Below are positions 1 to 5,928 of a DNA stretch of 6,268 nucleotides, in pieces. A program made the translations under genes and the position numbers. The DNA comes from Opitutales bacterium (GTDB lineage Bacteria; Verrucomicrobiota; Verrucomicrobiia; Opitutales; T3Sed10-336): the NCBI GenBank assembly GCA_007132315.1, contig SLOW01000327.1:1-6268 (forward strand), written 5' to 3'. A model generated the notes under the pieces. The model worked only from the letters and a program-made list of their open reading frames with translations, was not told where the DNA came from and searched no databases. Each line of letters opens with the position of its first letter. Within the stretch, counting starts at the first letter, position 1.

Positions 1-43
1 GAGAGCGAGGCGCTGGGAGTCGCGAACGCCGACATTTGGTTCG

Positions 44-71
44 TTGAATTCATAACATCTTCGTTTTTAAT
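44..71 (+). promoter_or_regulatory. Candidate sigma-70-type promoter
   Basis: TTGAAT at 44-49 and TTTAAT at 66-71 are separated by 16 bases. They resemble the housekeeping -35 (TTGACA) and -10 (TATAAT) boxes at 4 of 6 and 5 of 6 positions, in an AT-rich setting. Transcription from here would leave a leader of roughly 150 bases before the gene at 233, including the hairpin at 113-139. The region is AT-rich enough for such a match to arise by chance. Confidence 0.35.
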
Positions 72-112
72 AGGTTGCATCTATAGGTAATCCGGGCGCG
101 TCTCTTCGTTAA

Positions 113-139
113 GGGACGGCGGGGCTTCGGTGGCGTCCC
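113..139 (+). other. Small inverted repeat with UUCG cap
   Basis: GGGACG at 113-118 is complementary to CGTCCC at 134-139. At the apex, C125-TTCG-G130 can form a UUCG tetraloop, with an unpaired internal loop between the two helices. No run of T follows, so it is not a classical intrinsic terminator. It could be a structured 5' leader element, or the 3' hairpin of an upstream transcript. Confidence 0.3.
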
Positions 140-150
140 CGGGCGGTTCT

Positions 151-177
151 TGTAACCTTCATCTCTCCCGATGCGAA
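151..177 (+). promoter_or_regulatory. Candidate ECF sigma-type promoter
   Basis: TGTAAC at 151-156 is followed after 17 bases by CGAA at 174-177. Many ECF sigma factors recognise a -35 element containing AAC and a short CG-starting -10 element at about this spacing; TGTAAC-N17-CGAC is the kind described for Bacillus SigX. A start site near 185 would give a leader of about 50 bases before the ATG at 233. The window also encodes an ECF sigma factor, which makes the match worth noting, but one short degenerate motif is weak evidence. Confidence 0.25.
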
Positions 178-220
178 TACCCGATTAACATACAAACATT
201 TTGTTTAATCGTAAATTCAT

Positions 221-225
221 AGGAG
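221..225 (+). promoter_or_regulatory. Ribosome binding site of the first gene
   Basis: AGGAG lies 7 bases before the ATG at 233. It is a good Shine-Dalgarno match at normal spacing and supports that start. It is one of the few clear ribosome binding sites in the window. Confidence 0.7.
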
Positions 226-232
226 TCCCCAC

Positions 233-937
233 ATGAGCAAATATTCACTTTTCCACGCCAGTCTGGTATTAATAATGGTGACGGCTTGGGCGGCGGCGGA
301 TTCGGATGACCCTGAAAAGGCATACCTCGACCAGATCGAGTTGCGTTCGGTGGTCAGTCTCGGTGGGGAGCCCCTGTTCAGTTTGAGCGATCCCGGAAAC
401 GATCGGACATTCTGGCTCGAGCTGGGGCAGTCGATCGACGGTCTTGAGGCGATCGCCTACGACGGCGAACGCAACCGCTTGACGTTGCGTTTCGGCGAGT
501 CCGAACGCGAGCTTTCCCTGAGTCGATCGCGGGTGCGGGTGGCGGAGGAGACCGAGACAGACCCGGAACCGGAGCCGGAACCTTCGACCCTCACCCCTGA
601 AGAGCGGCGCGAACTGTGGCGTCAGCAGCGTGAACAGTGGCGGGCGTTGCGCGAGCGCTGGAACGCGGCCGCGGAGGACTCGCCGGAAATCCGTAGCATC
701 GAGAACCGTTTGCGGGAGGCCGGCGAAGAGATGAGGCAAGTGATGATGGATCTGGCCATGGTTGACGAGGGTTCCGAGGGGCACCGGCGGTTGATCGAGC
801 GCCGTCGCGAGCTGGGTGGTGAATTTCAGAGCCTGTTTCGGGAGTCCCGCGAAATCCTTGAAGGTCACCCGGCGTTTGAGCCCGGCGACGCCGAGGCGTT
901 GGGTCGTGTGCAGCGGATGTTTCCGAGTGAATTCTAG
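233..937 (+). CDS. Exported protein of unknown function with charged helical C-terminus
   Basis: I do not recognise a named family. The 234-residue product begins with a likely Sec signal peptide: a short basic N-end, a hydrophobic core at about 6-20, and probable cleavage after A-A-A at 20-22. Residues about 30-105 look like a small beta-rich module (LRSVVSLGGEPLFSL, then a W-x-E-x-G-Q-S-I-x-G stretch). This loosely resembles the periplasmic domains of pilus and type II secretion proteins such as PilP or GspC, an impression only. A Glu/Pro linker (PEPEPEP, 111-117) leads to a strongly charged helical segment at about 121-212, rich in Arg and Glu and likely coiled coil. The protein is probably periplasmic or envelope-associated. 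The AGGAG at 221-225 supports the start. A 257-base gap separates it from the next gene, so it may be its own transcription unit. Being a gene is well supported; its function is unknown. Confidence 0.8.
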   Translation: MSKYSLFHASLVLIMVTAWAAADSDDPEKAYLDQIELRSVVSLGGEPLFSLSDPGNDRTFWLELGQSIDGLEAIAYDGERNRLTLRFGESERELSLSRSRVRVAEETETDPEPEPEPSTLTPEERRELWRQQREQWRALRERWNAAAEDSPEIRSIENRLREAGEEMRQVMMDLAMVDEGSEGHRRLIERRRELGGEFQSLFRESREILEGHPAFEPGDAEALGRVQRMFPSEF

Positions 938-1194
938 GATTGAATCGGGTTCGATACGGAGAAGTTCACGGTGGGCCGGGTAATCCTGAGGTTGATATCC
1001 AGCGAGGGGATAACTTGAGGAAATCCGCCCGGATCCCTCAACGCACGATCACGCCGATGATCCCGAGCCTTTTGCATTGGCCTTCGGAGGAATCTGTGCT
1101 TTGGGTTATGGCATTTCCGGCTTCGGATCGGGCCGGATTTCGGGCCGAACCAGTCCCGGACGATCCAACCGAAGGCGGCGTTCAGGATTATTAG
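938..1194. other. Intergenic leader before the adaptor gene
   Basis: An 84-codon frame starting with TTG at 940 spans this gap and ends at TAG 1192-1194, directly before the next ATG. It has no Shine-Dalgarno sequence, no recognisable domain, and a composition unlike the flanking genes, so I do not call it. No T-rich intrinsic terminator for the preceding gene is visible, and no strong promoter stands out. The clearest structure is the imperfect hairpin at 1121-1174. The gap is probably a 3' end plus promoter and 5' leader for the ABC export operon. Confidence 0.5.
1121..1174 (+). other. Imperfect hairpin in the adaptor-gene leader
   Basis: CTTCGGATCG at 1121-1130 can pair with CGAT at 1161-1164 and CCGAAG at 1169-1174, giving about 10 base pairs interrupted by a 4-base bulge at 1165-1168. 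The enclosed sequence is also GC-rich and self-complementary (GGCC at 1131-1134 with GGCC at 1143-1146). The structure ends 20 bases before the ATG at 1195 and leaves the putative AGGA ribosome binding site at 1184-1187 unpaired. It might act on transcript stability or attenuation, but a chance fold in GC-rich DNA is equally possible. Confidence 0.3.
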
Positions 1195-2277
1195 ATGAAG
1201 AGTAAATTGTTGGCCGGAATTTTTGTGCTGGTTCTGATGGTGGGCGGTTATTTCGCCTTGCAGACCGTGAGGGAGGAGAGCGCGCGGGAGCGCGTGGAAT
1301 GGGACACGACGGTTGAAAGCGTGGTCCGTACGATCGAGGAGGCGATCGAAGCCAACGGTTTCGTCCATCCGCGCTACTCGACCGACGTCCGGTCCGAGGT
1401 GAGCGCCCGCATCGAGAAAATCCTGGTCGAACCCGGCGCGATGGTCGAGCGTGGGCAGGCTCTGCTGGAACTCGACCGGGCGGCCCTGGAGCAGGAGTTC
1501 ATCGAAGCCCAGCGCAATCACCAGGCCGAGCAGTTGAGGCTCGAGCGGACGCAACGCGAGTTCAACCGGCTGGAGCGGCTCAGTCATCGGGGAATCATCG
1601 AACAGCAGGAGTTTCAGAACTCCGAAATCGAATTGAGGCTGGCCGAGATCCAGCTGCAGGTGCAAGAAGCCCGGTTGCAGCGGGTCCAGGAAGACCTGAA
1701 TCGCACGACCATTCGGGCGCCGCAGAGCGGAGTGGTGGCGGACCTGGATGTGAACGAAGGGCAGGTGATCGTCGGCGCCGGCTCTGTCAACGAGGGCACG
1801 CGCCTCATGACCGTCCACGATTTGTCCGAGTTGTATGTGCGGCTGGAAGTGAACGAACTCGATATCGGACAAATCGACCTCGAGAGTCTCACCCGGGTCT
1901 CGTTCGGCGTCCTCGACGGTTATTCGGTGCCGGGACATGTGAGCCGGATTCATCCGTTCGCCTACAATCGGGACAATATTCGGGTCTTTCGGGTCGATGT
2001 GGCGTTCGAAGCCGGCGAGCGCACGGTGCGCCCGGGTATCAGCGCCACCGTGCGGATCGTGGCGCGCCGGGTGGAAGATGTCGTGGCGGTCAACCTGTCG
2101 GCGGTGTTCACGGAGGAGGGCGAACGCGTCGTTTACCTCGTCGGAGGAAACGGGGAACTCGAAAGGCGCACGGTCGAGGTCGGCGTCAACGATACGCAGT
2201 GGGTGGAAATTGTTTCCGGCCTGGAGGCAGGGGAAACGGTCAGTCTCGTGCGTCCGCGCGCCTTTGCCGGAGGTTGA
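1195..2277 (+). CDS. MacA/HlyD-type periplasmic adaptor subunit of an ABC efflux pump
   Basis: This 360-residue membrane fusion protein should link an inner-membrane ABC transporter to an outer-membrane channel. A single N-terminal membrane anchor lies at about 5-22. The domains follow the family order: first lipoyl half at about 64-98 (EPGAMVERGQALLELD), alpha-helical hairpin at about 98-170, second lipoyl half at about 168-209 (TTIRAPQSGVV), beta-barrel at about 211-296 ending in RPGISATVRI, and a membrane-proximal domain at about 297-355. At the hairpin tip, Arg125 and Leu129 fit the R-x3-L-x6-S motif used for TolC docking, but Glu136 stands where Ser is usual. An in-frame TAG at 1192-1194 directly precedes the ATG, so the start cannot lie further upstream; AGGA at 1184-1187 is a plausible ribosome binding site. 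The ATPase gene follows after 39 bases. The family is clear, the substrate is not: MacA relatives serve macrolide, lipoprotein, peptide and toxin exporters. Confidence 0.93.
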   Translation: MKSKLLAGIFVLVLMVGGYFALQTVREESARERVEWDTTVESVVRTIEEAIEANGFVHPRYSTDVRSEVSARIEKILVEPGAMVERGQALLELDRAALEQEFIEAQRNHQAEQLRLERTQREFNRLERLSHRGIIEQQEFQNSEIELRLAEIQLQVQEARLQRVQEDLNRTTIRAPQSGVVADLDVNEGQVIVGAGSVNEGTRLMTVHDLSELYVRLEVNELDIGQIDLESLTRVSFGVLDGYSVPGHVSRIHPFAYNRDNIRVFRVDVAFEAGERTVRPGISATVRIVARRVEDVVAVNLSAVFTEEGERVVYLVGGNGELERRTVEVGVNDTQWVEIVSGLEAGETVSLVRPRAFAGG

Positions 2278-2316
2278 TGGGCTTGTGTTTCGCGTAACCC
2301 GTGATTGCTGCCGCGC

Positions 2317-3003
2317 ATGGCTCTCGTCGAATTCGAAAACCTCAGCAAGATCTACCGCATGGGCGAGGAAACCGTGCGGGCTCTCGACGGGGTGGAATTG
2401 CGGATTGAGCCGGGAGACTTCGCCGCGATACTCGGGCCGTCGGGATCGGGGAAATCCACCCTGATGCATATCCTGGGTTTTATGGACAGTCCCACCAGTG
2501 GCCAGTTGCGGTTCGAGGGACGGGAAGTCTCAGGGATCGGCCGGGCGAGGCGGGCGTGGTACCGGGCGAATCGGATCGGTTTTGTGTTTCAGGCGTTCAA
2601 CCTGTTGCCCCGTCTGTCGGTCGCCGACAACGTCCAGTTGCCCATCGTGTACAGCCGTTCGCGGATCGCGGATCGCCGCAAACGCGCGCTGGTGGCTCTG
2701 GATCGCGTGGGCATGACCCATCGGGCCAAACACGTGCCCAGCCAGTTGTCGGGCGGGGAGCGGCAGCGCGCCGCCATCGCCCGGGCGATTGTCAACAACC
2801 CCTCGCTAATCCTGGCCGACGAACCCACAGGCAATCTGGACAGTCAAAACGTGGTTCGGATCATGGACTTGTTCACTGAATTGGCCCGCGAGGGCCAGAC
2901 GCTGGTGGTGGTCACTCACGACGAACAGGTGGCGGCGTACGCGCGTCGCACGATCCGCATGCGCGACGGGCGCGTGATCGAGGATACGGTGAACGGAGTA
3001 TGA
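2317..3003 (+). CDS. MacB/LolD-type ABC transporter ATP-binding protein
   Basis: This is a 228-residue cytoplasmic ATPase that powers the permease encoded next. All nucleotide-binding motifs are intact: Walker A GPSGSGKST at 40-48, Q-loop Gln92 in FVFQAFNLLP, signature LSGGERQR at 144-151, Walker B LILADEP at 164-170 with catalytic Glu169, D-loop NLD at 173-175 and H-loop His201. Length and motif wording fit the MacB/LolD/FtsE group, which serves FtsX-like permeases, rather than importers. The ATG at 2317 gives the usual start (MALVEFENLSKIY). A TTG at 2305 would add four residues and is less likely; neither has a Shine-Dalgarno sequence. The stop overlaps the permease start by 4 bases (ATGA), suggesting translational coupling. 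In E. coli MacB the ATPase and permease are fused, whereas here they are separate, as in LolCDE and many other adaptor-linked exporters. Confidence 0.96.
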   Translation: MALVEFENLSKIYRMGEETVRALDGVELRIEPGDFAAILGPSGSGKSTLMHILGFMDSPTSGQLRFEGREVSGIGRARRAWYRANRIGFVFQAFNLLPRLSVADNVQLPIVYSRSRIADRRKRALVALDRVGMTHRAKHVPSQLSGGERQRAAIARAIVNNPSLILADEPTGNLDSQNVVRIMDLFTELAREGQTLVVVTHDEQVAAYARRTIRMRDGRVIEDTVNGV

Positions 3004-4241
3004 TCAACGGCATACTGACATTCTATTCCGGACTCCTGAACGGCCTGGTCGAGGTCTGGGCGCACAAGTTCCGCTCTCTGCTCTCGATGATGGGCATTAT
3101 TCTCGGCGTGGCGGCGTTGGTGGCCATGGTCGGGGTGGTGCGGGGCATGATCGGCGAGGTGCGCGATTATTTCGAGCGGACCGGAGGAATCACCCGCTTG
3201 CAGGTGGAGTCGCGTGAACCGCCGGACGAGCAGTCGCACATCGCCCATCTCTCGCCCGGCATGACCTTCCGCGATGTGGAGGCGATTCAGGCAGGCGGGA
3301 CGCTGATCGACCTGATCGATCCCGAGGTTTCCCTCGGTTGGCGCCGCTACACGTATGCCGGGCAGAGCGAACACGCACCCCTGCAGGGTGTGATGCCGGA
3401 TCGCCGCGAAAGGCTGCAATTGCAGATGCGGGAAGGCCGGTACATCGGCGACCTCGACGTGGAATGGGCTTCGCCGGTCATCGTCTTGGGCGGCTGGCTG
3501 GGAGACCTTTTTTTCCCCAATGGCGGCGCGGTGGGCCAGAAAATCCATGTTCACGGCCAGACGTTTCGGGTGATCGGGGTGCTGGAGAACCTGGGTGGAC
3601 CCGAGAGCCGAGGCTGGTTTCAAAGGCAGAATCGTATCTGCTACATCCCTATCACCGCGGCGATGAAACGCTTCAGTGGCGACGACCGGCTCAGCAACCT
3701 GTCCGTCCGTGTGGCGGAGGTGGCGTTTCTCGACGACGCCCTCGCCCAGATGGAGAACATTCTGATTCAAACGCACCGGGGGATCGAGGATTTCGCGGTC
3801 TCGACGATGGAGGAGCAATTGGAGGAGTTTCGACGGATGGAGCGCACCTTCACCTTCGCGTTGGGCGGCGTGGCGGGCATTTCTCTGCTGGTCGGCGGTA
3901 TCGGAATCATGAACGTCATGCTGGCGGTCATCAACGAGCGTATCCGGGAGATCGGCGTGCGCAAGGCGGTCGGTGCGCGGGGAAGCGACATTTTCATCCA
4001 GTTTCTGGCCGAGGCCGTGGTGATCAGTGTGGTGGGGGGCCTGATAGGCATGATGGCCAGTGTCGGTTTTGTTGTGTTTATCCGGGAGGTGATCGATGTG
4101 GAGCAGTTCCGGATTGCCCTTTCGCCGCCGGCCATGGTGGCCGGTTTTCTCTTTTCCGCCGTGATCGGGATCGCTTCGGGCATCTATCCCGCCGTCCGCG
4201 CCGCTCGCATGAACGTGATCGACGCCCTGCGATATGAGTAA
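3000..4241 (+). CDS. MacB/FtsX-type ABC transporter permease
   Basis: This 413-residue inner-membrane permease should partner the preceding ATPase and the adaptor at 1195. Topology follows the family: membrane helix 1 at about 26-48, a large periplasmic MacB_PCD-type domain at about 49-285, then helix 2 at about 286-309, helix 3 at about 332-360 and helix 4 at about 376-398. The conserved cytoplasmic loop ERIREIGVRKAVGA (313-326) contacts the ATPase, and the C-terminus IYPAVRAARMNVIDALRYE is the typical family ending. MacB-type proteins are thought to move substrate from the periplasm outward by conformational 'mechanotransmission' rather than through a membrane pore. The ATG overlaps the ATPase stop (ATGA at 3000-3003), and the GGAG at 2995-2998 is too close to be a normal ribosome binding site, so translation is probably coupled. 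The gene looks intact; its substrate cannot be read from the sequence. Confidence 0.95.
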   Translation: MINGILTFYSGLLNGLVEVWAHKFRSLLSMMGIILGVAALVAMVGVVRGMIGEVRDYFERTGGITRLQVESREPPDEQSHIAHLSPGMTFRDVEAIQAGGTLIDLIDPEVSLGWRRYTYAGQSEHAPLQGVMPDRRERLQLQMREGRYIGDLDVEWASPVIVLGGWLGDLFFPNGGAVGQKIHVHGQTFRVIGVLENLGGPESRGWFQRQNRICYIPITAAMKRFSGDDRLSNLSVRVAEVAFLDDALAQMENILIQTHRGIEDFAVSTMEEQLEEFRRMERTFTFALGGVAGISLLVGGIGIMNVMLAVINERIREIGVRKAVGARGSDIFIQFLAEAVVISVVGGLIGMMASVGFVVFIREVIDVEQFRIALSPPAMVAGFLFSAVIGIASGIYPAVRAARMNVIDALRYE

Positions 4242-4276
4242 CCTTCCGCCCTCGGCCAACGAATACTTCAGTGTAA

Positions 4277-4298
4277 GACCAGGCATTTCGTTCTGGTT
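4277..4298 (+). terminator. Weak hairpin between permease and next gene
   Basis: ACCAG at 4278-4282 pairs with CTGGT at 4293-4297, extended by G-T wobbles on each side, and is followed by a moderately T-rich stretch ending in TTGTTTAAAT. The stem is short and the T tract is broken, so this is at best a weak terminator or attenuator for the ABC operon. The 73-base gap it sits in would otherwise allow read-through into the gene at 4315. Confidence 0.25.
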
Positions 4299-4314
4299 GT
4301 CCCTTGTTTAAATC

Positions 4315-5223
4315 ATGCATTTTAGACCACCGTTTTTTGTCGCCGGATCGCATCGCCTGATCTGGGCCTTGTCTTTGGCCGGATCTCTCGCGGTTGGAAG
4401 TGTTGACGTCAACGCGGCCGAGGACCTCCGGCACCACGTTCCGGCCGATGCTTCCTGGGCCGTTGTGGTGAAGGTGGCCGATTATCTGGATTCCAGAACA
4501 GGCGGAGGATTGACCGACCGGTACTGGGACGAACGTGCCGAGCGCTGGCGTGAGTCCATGCGCCGGGATTTCGGGATGGATCCCTTGCGTGAGGTGGATG
4601 CCGTCATCCTGCACGGGCCGGATGGCGATCCGGCGAACGGTGTGGCGGTGGTGCTCGGCGCGTTCAAGCCGGAGGGGGTGGAGCAGCGGTTGAGGGGCAA
4701 AGACGACTATCGGCAAGTGGAGGAGAGGGGGCAAGTGGTCCACGTGTGGAATTCGGGAGCCGCCGCTTATCCGGCCGAGGGAATCGCAGTTCTCGGGCGT
4801 GGCAAGGAACCCGTGATCAAAGCGGTCGATGTGATCCAGGGGCGGCGTTCCAGCATCGGCGCGGAGGCGTTGGGCGGTATGGATCCGCGTCGCATGGGAG
4901 AATTCCTCACCGGCTTTTCGCATGAGGGGAGCCTGCTCCAACGGTTCCCGCCCAAGGCCGCCATACTGCGCCACGCCCGCAACGTGCGTTTTTCCTCGGG
5001 CGAGGATGCGGAGGTTCTTTGGGGGCGTTTTACGCTGGAGATTCCGGAGGAGGACGTCTCCCGACAGGTCGAGACGATCATTATGGGTTGGATCGGATAC
5101 GCCCGCCTGGCGGAGGAAGCCCGGGATCCGTTCAGCCTGGCGTTTCGGCATGCGAGTGTGGAGAGAACGAACGATGTGGTGGAAATCCGTTTCGAGGTGC
5201 CGTTGGATGACTTGCCGTTCTGA
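4315..5223 (+). CDS. Exported protein of unknown function upstream of the sigma factor
   Basis: The 302-residue product has a long N-terminal signal peptide: hydrophobic core at about 15-30, and probable cleavage after V-N-A at 32-34. The mature part begins with a VPADASWAVVVKV strand (42-54). It then has a charged helix (about 67-85) and a block with DFGMDPLREVDAVILHG (85-101), NGVAVVLGAFKPE (108-120) and QVVHVWNS (140-147). I recall this kind of layout from uncharacterised exported proteins of Verrucomicrobiota and Planctomycetota, in which a short 'DP...D...LYG' element precedes a strand-rich repeat; no biochemical role is known to me. No catalytic motif, lipobox or further membrane helix is seen. 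No Shine-Dalgarno sequence precedes the ATG, but the signal peptide supports this start. The gene ends 57 bases before the likely sigma factor start, so co-transcription and a role in the same envelope response are plausible but inferred. Confidence 0.82.
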   Translation: MHFRPPFFVAGSHRLIWALSLAGSLAVGSVDVNAAEDLRHHVPADASWAVVVKVADYLDSRTGGGLTDRYWDERAERWRESMRRDFGMDPLREVDAVILHGPDGDPANGVAVVLGAFKPEGVEQRLRGKDDYRQVEERGQVVHVWNSGAAAYPAEGIAVLGRGKEPVIKAVDVIQGRRSSIGAEALGGMDPRRMGEFLTGFSHEGSLLQRFPPKAAILRHARNVRFSSGEDAEVLWGRFTLEIPEEDVSRQVETIIMGWIGYARLAEEARDPFSLAFRHASVERTNDVVEIRFEVPLDDLPF

Positions 5224-5280
5224 TTGGACCGCCACGGCATACGCCGGGCTCGCGGGTCATTTTCGTCAATTGCTTCAGCC

Positions 5281-5928
5281 ATGAATCCGGCTTCCGAGAA
5301 TTCGTCCGGCATGGATCCCGAAGAGGAAGCCTGGATCGATCGGGCGCTTCGGGGAGACCACCGGGCGTTCGGTTGTTTGGTGGAACGCTACGAGGCACGT
5401 CTGTTTCGTTTTGTCCTGGAGCGATTGGGGAATCGTGAGGACGCGGAGGACGTGCTTCAATTGACCTTCCTAGCCGCATACCGGCAGCTCGGGCGCTACC
5501 AAAGGGGGCGCCGGTTCTCCACCTGGCTTTTCACCATAGCCCATCGGCGAGCCGTTGACTCCCGGCGCCGGCGGGTCGAGCCGGCGGGCGACTCGGCGGA
5601 GGTAACGGCTTCCGGTAGCCACCCCGCCGAATCGATTCAGGCGAAAGAGGAACGGGGACGGTTGTGGGCGCTCGCCCGGCGCGTGCTTCCCGACCGGCAA
5701 CATGCCGTGTTGTGGCTGAGATACGGTGAAGATATGACTATCGCGGAAATCGCGACGGTCACCGGGTTGACTCGCACCCACGTCAAAGTCCTGTTACACC
5801 GTGCGCGCAAAACGCTGGGCGGTTTTCTCGACCGCGGGGAGGTCGTTCTTGAATGGGCCGAGAAACCCGCGCCCGATTCCGGAGACGCGCCGATCTGGCT
5901 GCGCAACACGTTAAAGGAGACACCATGA
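5281..5928 (+). CDS. ECF-type RNA polymerase sigma factor
   Basis: This 215-residue sigma-70 family protein would direct RNA polymerase to a specific promoter set. It has the compact ECF layout. Region 2 spans about 26-97, with the core-binding part EDAEDVLQLTFLAAYRQL (53-70) and the -10 recognition part FSTWLFTIAHRRAVDSRRR (79-97). A variable linker rich in Ala, Ser and Glu covers about 98-125. Region 4 lies at about 136-179, with a helix-turn-helix (MTIAEIATVTGLTRTHVKVLLHRARKTL) for the -35 element. A tail of about 35 residues (180-215) follows region 4. The start is uncertain: ATG 5281 fits the family best, ATG 5311 would shorten it by ten residues, and a TTG at 5224, abutting the previous stop, would add 19 residues of unlikely sequence. 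None has a good Shine-Dalgarno sequence. It overlaps the anti-sigma gene by 4 bases. The ECF subgroup cannot be assigned by eye. Confidence 0.92.
   Translation: MNPASENSSGMDPEEEAWIDRALRGDHRAFGCLVERYEARLFRFVLERLGNREDAEDVLQLTFLAAYRQLGRYQRGRRFSTWLFTIAHRRAVDSRRRRVEPAGDSAEVTASGSHPAESIQAKEERGRLWALARRVLPDRQHAVLWLRYGEDMTIAEIATVTGLTRTHVKVLLHRARKTLGGFLDRGEVVLEWAEKPAPDSGDAPIWLRNTLKETP
5913..5919 (+). promoter_or_regulatory. Ribosome binding site of the anti-sigma gene
   Basis: AAAGGAG lies 5 bases before the ATG at 5925, inside the end of the sigma factor gene. It is the strongest Shine-Dalgarno match in the window and, with the ATGA overlap, fixes the start of the truncated downstream gene. Confidence 0.75.

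Larger units (their letters stand above)
1..232. other. Intergenic region upstream of the first gene
   Basis: This stretch holds no convincing complete gene. The + strand frame starting at base 1 is open to a TAA at 88-90 (29 codons), so the tail of an upstream gene could end there. The other two + frames stop at 53-55 and 45-47, and none gives a recognisable protein end. Base composition turns AT-rich from about 35 to 90 and again from about 180 to 220, as expected for promoter and 5' leader DNA. The candidate elements are listed separately: a sigma-70-like promoter, an ECF-like promoter, a hairpin and a ribosome binding site. Confidence 0.6.

Noticed and set aside
940..1194. An 84-codon + strand frame filling the gap before the adaptor gene
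   Set aside because: It has a TTG start with no ribosome binding site, no recognisable domain, no hydrophobic or structural pattern, and a composition unlike its neighbours. Its contact with the next ATG (TAGATG) looks coincidental, though conservation in relatives would reopen the question.
934..2469. A 511-codon open frame on the - strand opposite the adaptor gene
   Set aside because: It lies antisense to a gene whose domains are all recognisable. The translation is rich in His, Arg, Pro and Asp with no known motif, as expected for a reverse-frame artefact of GC-rich coding DNA.
3338..4237. A 299-codon + strand frame inside the permease gene in another phase
   Set aside because: The Gly/Arg/Pro/His-rich translation is typical of an out-of-phase reading of GC-rich coding sequence. 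The permease frame is fully explained.
2916..4286. A 456-codon open frame on the - strand opposite the permease gene
   Set aside because: The opposite strand encodes an intact MacB/FtsX permease. The antisense product is a His-rich, low-information sequence with no membrane or enzymatic signature.
4078..5235. A 385-codon open frame on the - strand overlapping the exported protein and the permease end
   Set aside because: It spans two + strand genes and their gap, and shows no domain or plausible start signal. The + strand gene has a clear signal peptide.
5224..5280. TTG at 5224 as an upstream start of the sigma factor
   Set aside because: It would add 19 residues of basic, non-conserved sequence directly abutting the previous stop codon, with no ribosome binding site. 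ATG 5281 gives a family-typical N-terminus.
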